From JAWXTP01 sp044433415 (GTDB taxonomy: Bacteria > Bacteroidota > Bacteroidia > Bacteroidales > Rikenellaceae), in contig JAWXTP010000027.1 of NCBI GenBank assembly GCA_044433415.1, positions 1 to 29,360 of the forward strand: DNA of 29,360 nt. Direction: 5' to 3'. This document shows positions 8,491 to 15,528 of this stretch, piece after piece. The translations under genes were made by a program, and so were the position numbers. The notes below the pieces were generated by a model. It had not been told where the DNA came from. It saw nothing but the letters and a program-made list of their open reading frames with translations, and ran no database searches. The first letter of the stretch is position 1. Every line of letters begins with the position of its first letter.

Positions 8491-8793
8491 TTTAATTTCA
8501 ATTTCTCCCTCTAAGAATTCTTCTGTAGCTACTAACACTGCTTTAGGAAGTCTTTCGTAGTAACGAGAAATCTCAATTTGCTCTCTATTTTCGAAAGTTT
8601 CTTCTAGGTTATCACTAACATTAGAGAAGTCGTTAAGTTTTTTGCTTAACTCTTGTTTAATCTCTGAACTAATTTGGTTAGCTCTTTTAGAGATTGCAAT
8701 AACACTTTTATAGATGTTTTCTGTTTCAGCATCTAACTCACTTAAAGTGCGTGTAATTGTGTTTGTAGGGATAGAAGATTTTTTTACGTCCAT
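8479..8793 (-). CDS. rpoZ: DNA-directed RNA polymerase omega subunit, Bacteroidetes type
   Basis: A 104-residue protein from the ATG at 8793 (MDVKKSS). An upstream ATG would add 18 basic residues and overlap bamD, so I reject it. Features of the Bacteroidetes Rpb6/omega family: the KRANQISSEIKQELSKKL helix, then FENREQIEISRYYERLPK and a short acidic end. Omega assists assembly and stability of RNA polymerase. Position directly downstream of bamD and upstream of coaBC fits this phylum. The C-terminus is altered: the last codons (GGG AAC TTC TAA) are the end of repeat copy C, giving ...EIEIK-GNF. Without the element and one TTTA copy, the frame would read ...EIEIK-DKSQQ followed by TAG. Confidence 0.88.
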   Translation of the reverse strand: MDVKKSSIPTNTITRTLSELDAETENIYKSVIAISKRANQISSEIKQELSKKLNDFSNVSDNLEETFENREQIEISRYYERLPKAVLVATEEFLEGEIEIKGNF

Positions 8794-8815
8794 TTTAATA
8801 TATATTAATTTTATA

Positions 8816-9958
8816 TTACTCTTTATTCTTTTTTTTCGAAAATTCATCTACAGCCTTATCTACCGTTACATCAGTGCCCTCTAACACTTCTTCACCAGTA
8901 GCAGAAATTTCTGTAGGCAAAATAGCAGATGCTTTTTCATTTAACTTTTCTTTCTCTTCTTTTTTTCTTTCTTTGTCTATCTTAGCTTCAATCTTAGCAA
9001 GTTTTTTCTCTACAGATTTTTGAGCTTTAGTTTTTGTCTCTTTAACATTAACTTTTGCTGCATCTGATTTCTCGTTAAGTTTGTCAGCTTTACGCTCTTG
9101 ACGCTCTATTATTCTAGACTCTGTCTCCATAGTTAAAGAGTCAGCACCATGTTGTTTACTAGCTCTTAACTTAGCCATACGTTGCGATGTTGTATACAAA
9201 CGAAGCACGTCTTTATTATAATCACTTTCTGGATACTCAGAAATAAAGTTATAATAAGCATCTATAGTATTCAAATAGCGTTCCCTTTGTTTGTAGTGAA
9301 CTGACGACTTAGCGTATAGGTAGTTAGATTTTACAATCTGATATAAAATATCCTCTCTAAATGGAGTGTCAGGATAGTTTTTAAGTACATTTCTATAGGC
9401 ATGTATCGCTGAATTATAATATCCAACGTTGTAGTAAGTATTAGCAACTACATACGCTTTTAAGTATAAACGACGCTTCATCTCCTCTATCATCTCATCC
9501 ACTACTTCTCTTCTTGAAGTATTAGGATAACGAGTCAGATACTCTCTAAACGCTTCGATACCATCTGTAGAAGGAGTCTGGTCTAACTCAGGATTTGGAG
9601 AAGTCTCATAGAAACTCATAGCATACAAAAACTCTGACTCTTCAACGAAAGGACTTCTTGTATATACCTTTCTAAATTCATCAAATAGGTAAGTACTGTT
9701 TGTAAAATCACCCTGATTATAGTAAGACTTAGCTGTATAAAATTTAATAGTATCTATCTTATCTGTACCTTCATAAATAGACTGAATATTAGCAAATAAA
9801 GTCACAGCCTTATGGTATTTCTTAATGTTATAATACCTCAATGCCTCGCGATACTGCAATTCATAATCTCTAGATTTCATCAATTGATCCAAGCCATTGC
9901 ACGAAGTTAGCGCAAATATAAAAGCTATTGATACTAATAGTGTGTTTGTAATTTTCAT
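8816..9958 (-). CDS. bamD: outer membrane protein assembly factor BamD (lipoprotein)
   Basis: A 380-residue protein when started at the ATG at 9958, which places a clean lipoprotein signal at the N-terminus (MKITNTLL...LTSC, lipidated C20). The longer frame from 10000 would bury the signal behind 14 residues and is rejected. The body is a series of TPR-like helical repeats (YREALRYYNIKKYHKAV; SAIHAYRNVLKNYPDTPF; TIDAYYNFISEYPESDYNKDV), as in BamD, the lipoprotein that works with BamA to insert beta-barrels into the outer membrane. The last 110 residues are a highly charged Lys/Glu coiled tail, longer than the E. coli protein (about 245 residues). A promoter lies at 10044-10076. rpoZ follows 22 bases downstream, probably in the same transcript. 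Confidence 0.9.
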   Translation of the reverse strand: MKITNTLLVSIAFIFALTSCNGLDQLMKSRDYELQYREALRYYNIKKYHKAVTLFANIQSIYEGTDKIDTIKFYTAKSYYNQGDFTNSTYLFDEFRKVYTRSPFVEESEFLYAMSFYETSPNPELDQTPSTDGIEAFREYLTRYPNTSRREVVDEMIEEMKRRLYLKAYVVANTYYNVGYYNSAIHAYRNVLKNYPDTPFREDILYQIVKSNYLYAKSSVHYKQRERYLNTIDAYYNFISEYPESDYNKDVLRLYTTSQRMAKLRASKQHGADSLTMETESRIIERQERKADKLNEKSDAAKVNVKETKTKAQKSVEKKLAKIEAKIDKERKKEEKEKLNEKASAILPTEISATGEEVLEGTDVTVDKAVDEFSKKKNKE

Positions 9959-10043
9959 TAAATAAGAATTTCGTGTTATTACTTGAAAAATGTATTCCAT
10001 TGCCTAGATATTACTTAACATCCTAAGACAGTTGTCAAACTTT

Positions 10044-10076
10044 GCAAAGGTAGTCAAATTTTTTATCTAAAACAAA
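10044..10076 (-). promoter_or_regulatory. Bacteroidetes-type promoter of bamD-rpoZ
   Basis: Minus strand: TTTG (10073-10076), 20-base spacer, then TACCTTTGC (10044-10052), matching the TTTG...TAnnTTTG pattern of the Bacteroidetes primary sigma factor. The start would be near 10037, leaving a leader of roughly 78 bases. This is one of the best promoter matches in the window. Confidence 0.7.
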
Positions 10077-10172
10077 AAGCTATTGTTTGTATACGTCAAA
10101 TAATTATAATTATTGTGTAAAAACAACTAAAAATTGCTTACAACAAAAATAAATATATTTTACAATATCTTT

Positions 10173-12647
10173 TTACTCAACTTTCTTTTTAGTAGCTGCT
10201 CGTTTAGTAACAGTTTTCTTTGTTGTAGAGGTGTTTTTGGTAGCTGCCTTCTTAACTGTTGTTTTAGTAGCAGTAGCTTTCTTAGTCGTAGTAGCTTTTT
10301 TAGTTGTTGCGGCCTTAGCTCCGCGCTTAGGCTTAACATCCCCATTTTTTATAGCTTCATCAACTATAGCCTTAAATTGCCCATAAGTCATTGCGTTAAT
10401 ATCACTACCCTTAGGAATTTTGAAATTTGAACTATCATAAGAAATGTAAGGTCCCCATCTGCCGTTCAAAATTTGCATTAATCCATCTTCTGCAAAAACT
10501 CTTAACACCTTTTCTCTATCACTTTTACGTTTTGCCTCGATAAGCTCTATAGCGCGTGCTAAATCTACACTATAAGGGCTATCATCCTTTGGTAAAGACA
10601 CAAACTTATTGTCATGTCTAATATAAGGGCCAAAACGACCTATTGCGGCACTTACTTTCTTATCTTCATAATTGCCTAAGTCTCGTGGAAGGTCAAATAA
10701 TTTTAAGGCTTCCTCTAAAGTGATGTTTACAATAAGCTGGTCGCTTCTTAGCGATGCAAAGCGTGGTTTATCATTTTCATCGCCTGACTCTCCAATTTGA
10801 ACTATAGCTCCGTAACGCCCCATACGTGCAATTACGTTCTTGCCACTTACTGGGTCAACTCCCAATTCACGTTGTGAATTAGCATAATCTGCTTCTTTAG
10901 ATGCGGCAGTTTCAATGGTCTTATGAAACTCTCCATAAAACTCATTAAGCATTCTATCCATTTTGATAGACCCCTCAGCAATGTAGTCAAATTGCTCCTC
11001 TACTGTGGCTGTAAAATTATAATTTACAATCTCAGCAAAATGCTGCTCCAAGTAATCATTTACAAGTATACCTATATCTGTAGGGAATAACTTTGAACGC
11101 TCCGTTCCTGTAGTTTCACTTAACTCTACCTTAGAGATATTATTGTTAAGGAGTTCTAATTGTAAATAATCACGTCTGACTCCCTCACGATCTTCTTTTA
11201 CTACATAACCTCTATTAATTACCGTAGAAATTGTAGGCGCATAAGTAGAAGGTCTACCTATTCCTAGCTCTTCTAGGTGCTTCACTAAAGATGCTTCAGT
11301 ATAACGAGATGGTCGTTGATCAAAACGCTGTGTTGCTATTACATTAGCAATATGCACTTTGTCTCCTATATTTACACTAGGCAGACGTGTACTATCTTGA
11401 CTTTGCTCATCATCATTGTCTGTACTCTCTTGATAAAGTGATAAGAAACCATCAAAAACGATAACTTCACCCTTCACGATAAATTTCTCTGTAGACTTTG
11501 ATATAGAAATATCTATCACTGTCTTTTCTAGTAAAGCATCAGCCATCTGAGAAGCTACAGCACGTTTCCAGATAAGCTCATAAAGCCGTCTCTCAGCACT
11601 AGCTCCCTCAATAGTATTTCTATCAAAATAAGTAGGTCTTATGGCCTCGTGAGCCTCTTGTGCTCCCTTACTTTTTGTTTTATATGTTCTATTATGCAGG
11701 TATTTTTCTGAGAAACTATTTACTATAACATTACTAATACCAGAAATTGCCTCTTGTGATAAATTCACAGAGTCCGTACGCATATAAGTTATTAAACCAG
11801 ATTCATATAGGCGCTGAGCTACTGTCATGGTTTGACTAACAGAAAATCCTAACTTTCTACTTGCTTCTTGTTGTAAAGTAGATGTTGTAAAAGGTGCTGC
11901 TGGAGTTCTTTTTCCTGGCTTTTTAGTAGCATTAGTAATTGTAAACTCAGAATCCTTACATAGCTCTAGGAAATTGTAAGCCTCTTGTTCTGTTTTAAAC
12001 TTTTTATTTAACTCAGCCTTAACCTTATGTTTTTTACCATTTTGATCAACTAAATCACATAAAGCAACAACACGGAAGTTACTACCAGCTTTAAAACCTA
12101 TGATTTCTTTTTCACGTTGTACTATCAAGCGCACCGCAACACTTTGTACACGACCAGCACTAAGACCTGGCTTTACCTTCTTCCATAAAATAGGAGATAG
12201 CTCAAAACCTACAAGTCTATCAAGTATACGTCGTGCTTGTTGTGCATCAACCAAGTTAGTATCTATGGTTCTTGGATTTTCAATTGCAGTTAGAATTGCA
12301 TTTTTAGTAATCTCATGAAAAACTATCCTTTTTGTAGAACTTTTATCCAAAGACAGTACCTCACTAAGATGCCATGCTATAGCTTCCCCCTCACGGTCTT
12401 CATCGGATGCTAACCATACGCATTTTGATTTCTTTGCCAGACTCTTTAGTTCTGATACAACTTTATGTTTGTCTGCTGACACTTCATAATTCGGTGTAAA
12501 AGAATTATTAACATCAACTCCAATATCTTTTTTAGGGAGGTCTCTTACATGTCCAAAACTGGATTTTACAACAAAATTATCGCCTAAAATCTTTTCAATT
12601 GTTTTTGCCTTCGCAGGTGATTCGACAATAACTAAATTATCAGCCAT
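10173..12647 (-). CDS. topA: DNA topoisomerase I (type IA) with Lys/Thr/Ala-rich tail
   Basis: An 824-residue type IA topoisomerase relaxing negative supercoils. The ATG at 12647 starts MADNLVIVESPAKAKTIEKI, the standard Toprim opening; a start 10 codons upstream is less likely. Catalytic features: Toprim glutamate E9 and the acidic D82-E-D84-R-E86 motif, the HEAIRPT segment, and the nucleophile Y288 in GLITYMRTDS. The C-terminus carries Toprim_C repeats (GRYGAIVQIG, GRFGPYIRHD, GRWGPYISYD) and no CxxC zinc fingers, as usual in Bacteroidetes. The last 50 or so residues are a low-complexity Lys/Thr/Ala tail resembling histone H1 or HU-like tails, probably adding DNA affinity. The gene stands alone: its upstream neighbour ends in a terminator and bamD downstream has its own promoter. 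Confidence 0.97.
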   Translation of the reverse strand: MADNLVIVESPAKAKTIEKILGDNFVVKSSFGHVRDLPKKDIGVDVNNSFTPNYEVSADKHKVVSELKSLAKKSKCVWLASDEDREGEAIAWHLSEVLSLDKSSTKRIVFHEITKNAILTAIENPRTIDTNLVDAQQARRILDRLVGFELSPILWKKVKPGLSAGRVQSVAVRLIVQREKEIIGFKAGSNFRVVALCDLVDQNGKKHKVKAELNKKFKTEQEAYNFLELCKDSEFTITNATKKPGKRTPAAPFTTSTLQQEASRKLGFSVSQTMTVAQRLYESGLITYMRTDSVNLSQEAISGISNVIVNSFSEKYLHNRTYKTKSKGAQEAHEAIRPTYFDRNTIEGASAERRLYELIWKRAVASQMADALLEKTVIDISISKSTEKFIVKGEVIVFDGFLSLYQESTDNDDEQSQDSTRLPSVNIGDKVHIANVIATQRFDQRPSRYTEASLVKHLEELGIGRPSTYAPTISTVINRGYVVKEDREGVRRDYLQLELLNNNISKVELSETTGTERSKLFPTDIGILVNDYLEQHFAEIVNYNFTATVEEQFDYIAEGSIKMDRMLNEFYGEFHKTIETAASKEADYANSQRELGVDPVSGKNVIARMGRYGAIVQIGESGDENDKPRFASLRSDQLIVNITLEEALKLFDLPRDLGNYEDKKVSAAIGRFGPYIRHDNKFVSLPKDDSPYSVDLARAIELIEAKRKSDREKVLRVFAEDGLMQILNGRWGPYISYDSSNFKIPKGSDINAMTYGQFKAIVDEAIKNGDVKPKRGAKAATTKKATTTKKATATKTTVKKAATKNTSTTKKTVTKRAATKKKVE

Positions 12648-12731
12648 ATCTCTTAATTTGATTATTACTATGAGCACAAAATACTATGCTTACAATAAGT
12701 AAATATTATTAATTTAGGTGTAGTATATAAG

Positions 12732-12808
12732 TAAGGTAAAATAATTATTAGTGTATTTTTAAGAATACTATTAAAAATATGACAATTATTGTTTTACACT
12801 ACTTACCT
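12732..12808. repeat. imperfect long palindrome between topA and the DUF4270 gene
   Basis: A roughly 77-bp AT-rich imperfect inverted repeat starting GTAAGGTAAAATAATTATTA and ending TTTTACACTACTTAC. The central 25-base arms match at about 18 positions. It lies 85 or more bases upstream of topA and beyond the neighbour's terminator, so it may be part of the topA control region or another degenerate palindromic element. Its sequence is unlike the element family of copies A-D. Confidence 0.4.
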
Positions 12809-12828
12809 TAAAAACTTTATAAAGAAAA

Positions 12829-12856
12829 TGACTAAAAGGAAAAATCCTTTTAGTCA
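12829..12856 (-). terminator. rho-independent terminator after the DUF4270 gene
   Basis: A perfect 12-bp stem TGACTAAAAGGA with an AAAA loop (12829-12840 and 12845-12856), 10 bases past the stop codon at 12867, followed on the minus strand by a TTTTC run. Confidence 0.85.
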
Positions 12857-12866
12857 AAAATCTATA

Positions 12867-14264
12867 TTATTTTAGTAATGTGTAAGTTACTTGTATATCA
12901 AATGATCCATTGATTCCTCCACCGTCGAGCACTACCCCTTCAGTCTGTAACATGGAATTATATTCGTATTCTCTACCATAAGCAGGCATTAACTGAACTG
13001 AATAATCTTCACTTCCATTAATCAATTCCTGAATAAATCCTGTTATATCCATAGAGTATTCGTTATTTGCTCTATTTAGATACCCTCCAAAGTCAGCAGT
13101 AGTTTCACTGCTATCTCCTTCGTCATAAGGATAATAATCACTTATACAATAGGCTTCATTGACATCATACATAATACCCAATCTATCAAATGCACAATCA
13201 AGATTAGTTATTGATGCAACATTCATCTTAAATTTAATAGTTGCGTTGTTAATTGCTACATTAGAATATCCTTGAGCTACTGCATTATCTTTGATTTGTT
13301 GTATTTCATCTTTAGATATTTCTATCTGTCCCATAACACCACCTAAAGCCTGAATGTAAATTTTCTCTTGAGGTACTATAGTATCGTTTACCGTAGTGTA
13401 ATCTATACCTACAATAGGATCTGCTAAATCATATCTAAGGTTTAGCATAGGAATCAACTGATTACGGTTTGTAGACTCATAGTCAAAATAGAAGTTAACA
13501 GTTGTTGTATCCTTAACGTTAGGATTTTGGTTATTATAATAAACCTGAATATATGTACTTGTCAAATCCATTTTTCTCATAGCTCCACGAGAATCAACAG
13601 CGTTAGTTTCAAAATGTAGACCTTTAAATTTCTCAATGAATAAAGAGTCATATATAAATACCATGCCGTTAGTATCAAGGAACCTTTCTGCAAAAGATAT
13701 AGGTAATTCTATACGCTTTGTATACTCAGCCCTCTTAACCTCAAATTGTGCTAATATGTCATCTGAAATATAAGGTTCTGGATTGAAATTACTATAATAA
13801 TACAAAGTATCTTCAGCTGCCTGATATTTATCAAATGGCAAATTCTCAGAAAGCTCTCTAACTGTAACTGTCCAATCTGAGTAAAGAGTATCACCCATGA
13901 TAGACGAAGTTGCAAAATTCAAGAATACAGAGTCAATAGCTGGATAGTCACCCCACATTGAGTCAGTATTAATAAAAGATCCTGGCACGTATGTAGAAAT
14001 AAAACTTGCGTCTACCGCACCAAACAAAGGAGTTACTATTGAGCCTAAATACGCTACACCTAACGCACTAGTTGGGATAGAGTCCCTTGTAATATTATAA
14101 CCTACCGTACCTGTAAGTGTTGTAGATGTAAACTCCATATTCTCCCCATCTGGAAGATATTCGCTACCAAAATCAAGTTCTGCTGTTGTACAGGCTACAA
14201 AACTAAATACACACATTGTTGTAATTAATACAACTTTTTTGCTTTTACTTAGAAAGTATTTCAT
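12867..14264 (-). CDS. DUF4270 family lipoprotein
   Basis: A 465-residue lipoprotein, start at the ATG at 14264, which gives a lysine-rich n-region, a hydrophobic stretch and the lipobox FVAC with C25. The start 7 codons upstream would only lengthen the n-region. The mature part (SEYLPDGENMEFTSTTLTGTV..., GSIVTPLFGAVDASFISTYVPGSF, late YNNQNPNVKDTTTVNFYFDY and GYLNRANNEYSMDITGFIQ) has the features of DUF4270, a Bacteroidetes family of unknown function probably on the outer membrane. It overlaps the upstream GT5-like gene by 20 bases, so the two are translationally coupled. In other Bacteroidales a similar pair sits next to panC; here pan genes are absent. A terminator follows. Confidence 0.8.
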   Translation of the reverse strand: MKYFLSKSKKVVLITTMCVFSFVACTTAELDFGSEYLPDGENMEFTSTTLTGTVGYNITRDSIPTSALGVAYLGSIVTPLFGAVDASFISTYVPGSFINTDSMWGDYPAIDSVFLNFATSSIMGDTLYSDWTVTVRELSENLPFDKYQAAEDTLYYYSNFNPEPYISDDILAQFEVKRAEYTKRIELPISFAERFLDTNGMVFIYDSLFIEKFKGLHFETNAVDSRGAMRKMDLTSTYIQVYYNNQNPNVKDTTTVNFYFDYESTNRNQLIPMLNLRYDLADPIVGIDYTTVNDTIVPQEKIYIQALGGVMGQIEISKDEIQQIKDNAVAQGYSNVAINNATIKFKMNVASITNLDCAFDRLGIMYDVNEAYCISDYYPYDEGDSSETTADFGGYLNRANNEYSMDITGFIQELINGSEDYSVQLMPAYGREYEYNSMLQTEGVVLDGGGINGSFDIQVTYTLLK

Positions 14265-15057
14265 TGTAAAAATTAATATATTCATTAATATAATCTGTGT
14301 TATCGATAGAATGTTCTAATACCGAAACACCTTTGCTTTTTGCGAACTCAATTATATCAGGATCAACGTCATTTCCTGCTACGATAAGTCCGTCAATATA
14401 CTGTAACGCAAATTTGATTAGATTATTGTAAGAATTTTCTTTTAACAACTTTAAATCCTCATCTTTGAAACCCTCAAGTTTTAGCTTATTTGCAAGATTT
14501 TCATCAAGATATCCATCAAAGGCATTATCATAAACTGAAAGAACAATTTTTGAAGATGCAAACAAAGGATCATCATTATATTTGAATTTTACATAAGCTG
14601 GCATGAAAGCCGAGAACCAGTCGTGACAGTGTACAAGCTCTGGAGACCATCTCAACTTACTAACTGTTTCGATAACACCGCGCGCGAAAAACATCGCTCT
14701 TTCATCATTATCATCAAAAATAGCTCCGCTCTCGTCAACCAACATAGCTTTACGTTGAAAATAATCATCGTTATCTATAAAGTAAACCTGTACACGAGCA
14801 TTAGGGATAGAGGCAACCTTAATTATTAGCTGATGGTCTGTATCGTCAATAACTATATTCATACCTGACAGTCTAATAACTTCATGAAGCTGATTTTTAC
14901 GCTCATTTATAACTCCAAATCGAGGCATAAATGTTCTTATGTCACATTCGTTTTCTTGCGACAATTGAGGGAGGCTTCTACATAATAACGAAACTTTATT
15001 TTCGTCAACATAGGGAGTCATTTCTCCACAAACGTACAATACTTTAATTTTGCTCAT
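14245..15057 (-). CDS. glycogen/starch synthase N-domain-like protein (GT5-like, half length)
   Basis: A 270-residue protein resembling only the first Rossmann domain of glycogen synthase (GT5 enzymes are about 480 residues with two such domains). It opens IKVLYVCGEMTPYV, the family start, and has the conserved LVHCHDWFSAFMPAYVKF segment near 160-180. Where active enzymes carry the KTGGL ADP-glucose loop, this protein reads DENKVSLL, so the key lysine-glycine loop is missing. The C-terminal nucleotide-sugar domain is absent. It is probably not a full synthase; a regulatory or scaffold role is a guess. Half-length proteins of this type are known in Bacteroidales beside DUF4270, so this is unlikely to be a local truncation. 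Its leader contains repeat copy D directly after the predicted transcription start. Confidence 0.75.
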   Translation of the reverse strand: MSKIKVLYVCGEMTPYVDENKVSLLCRSLPQLSQENECDIRTFMPRFGVINERKNQLHEVIRLSGMNIVIDDTDHQLIIKVASIPNARVQVYFIDNDDYFQRKAMLVDESGAIFDDNDERAMFFARGVIETVSKLRWSPELVHCHDWFSAFMPAYVKFKYNDDPLFASSKIVLSVYDNAFDGYLDENLANKLKLEGFKDEDLKLLKENSYNNLIKFALQYIDGLIVAGNDVDPDIIEFAKSKGVSVLEHSIDNTDYINEYINFYNEILSK

Positions 15058-15080
15058 TTATTGTGATTTTGATTACTTAT

Positions 15081-15143
15081 GGGGACTTCTTAAAACTGGA
15101 TTTTAACGTTTTGTATTTGTAAAACCAGTTTATGTAACTCCCC
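15081..15143 (+). repeat. palindromic MITE-like element, copy D (63 bp, internally deleted)
   Basis: Left end GGGGACTTCTTAAAACTGGA, right end CCAGTTTATGTAACTCCCC: the two ends of the element joined with almost no interior, leaving one hairpin. It is flanked by TTAT (15077-15080) and TTAT (15144-15147), an exact 4-bp direct repeat. It lies between the predicted start point of transcription (about 15147) and the GT5-like start codon at 15057, so the mRNA would begin with this hairpin. Confidence 0.8.
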
Positions 15144-15153
15144 TTATTAGTTT

Positions 15154-15186
15154 GCAAAGATAGTTATTTTTTTACTCTAAGGCAAA
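15154..15186 (-). promoter_or_regulatory. Bacteroidetes-type promoter of the GT5-like/DUF4270 operon
   Basis: Minus strand: TTTG (15183-15186), 20-base spacer, TATCTTTGC (15154-15162). Box sequences and spacing match the bamD promoter. The predicted start is near 15147, which coincides with the right edge of repeat copy D. Confidence 0.7.
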
Positions 15187-15367
15187 TATAAATGAATTTT
15201 TAACTTCCTATACTTTAAATAAGAGATAAATTACAGCAATAAACGATATGTACATTGCGTTAAATATAAAAAAATTAACTTTAGCTTAACCACTTTTATC
15301 TCAACATATTAAATCTTGCTATTTTATTATTACAAATAACAAAATGCTAGTATAAAATTATAATATT

Positions 15368-15397
15368 TTTGATGTTAAAAAAAAAATACTACTTTTG
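15368..15397 (+). promoter_or_regulatory. Bacteroidetes-type promoter of the TlpA-like/lpxH operon
   Basis: Plus strand: TTTG (15368-15371), 18-base A-rich spacer, TACTTTTG (15390-15397). The start near 15404 leaves a leader of about 125 bases. Between this promoter and the divergent one (15187-15367) I see only AT-rich sequence without a recognisable site. Confidence 0.6.
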
Positions 15398-15528
15398 TTC
15401 TGTATTATTAGTATATAAACGATGAAAAATATGTTATTTTTTACTAAACACGTTATTTTACTACACTTTATAAGTTTATTTACAAAATATAACAAAATAC
15501 ATAAAAGCAAATTAGACATTTTATTAAC

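Noticed and set aside
8794..8847. An upstream start for rpoZ adding 18 residues
   Set aside because: The extension is basic and unlike the family, and it would overlap bamD; the MDVKKS start matches the family.
10160..10345. A 61-codon minus-strand frame rich in Leu/Arg/Lys
   Set aside because: It is a frame shadow of the repetitive lysine/threonine tail of topA.
11145..11165. A GGAGTTCTAATTG match to the repeat end inside topA
   Set aside because: It is short, lies in conserved coding sequence and has no second arm, so it is chance similarity.
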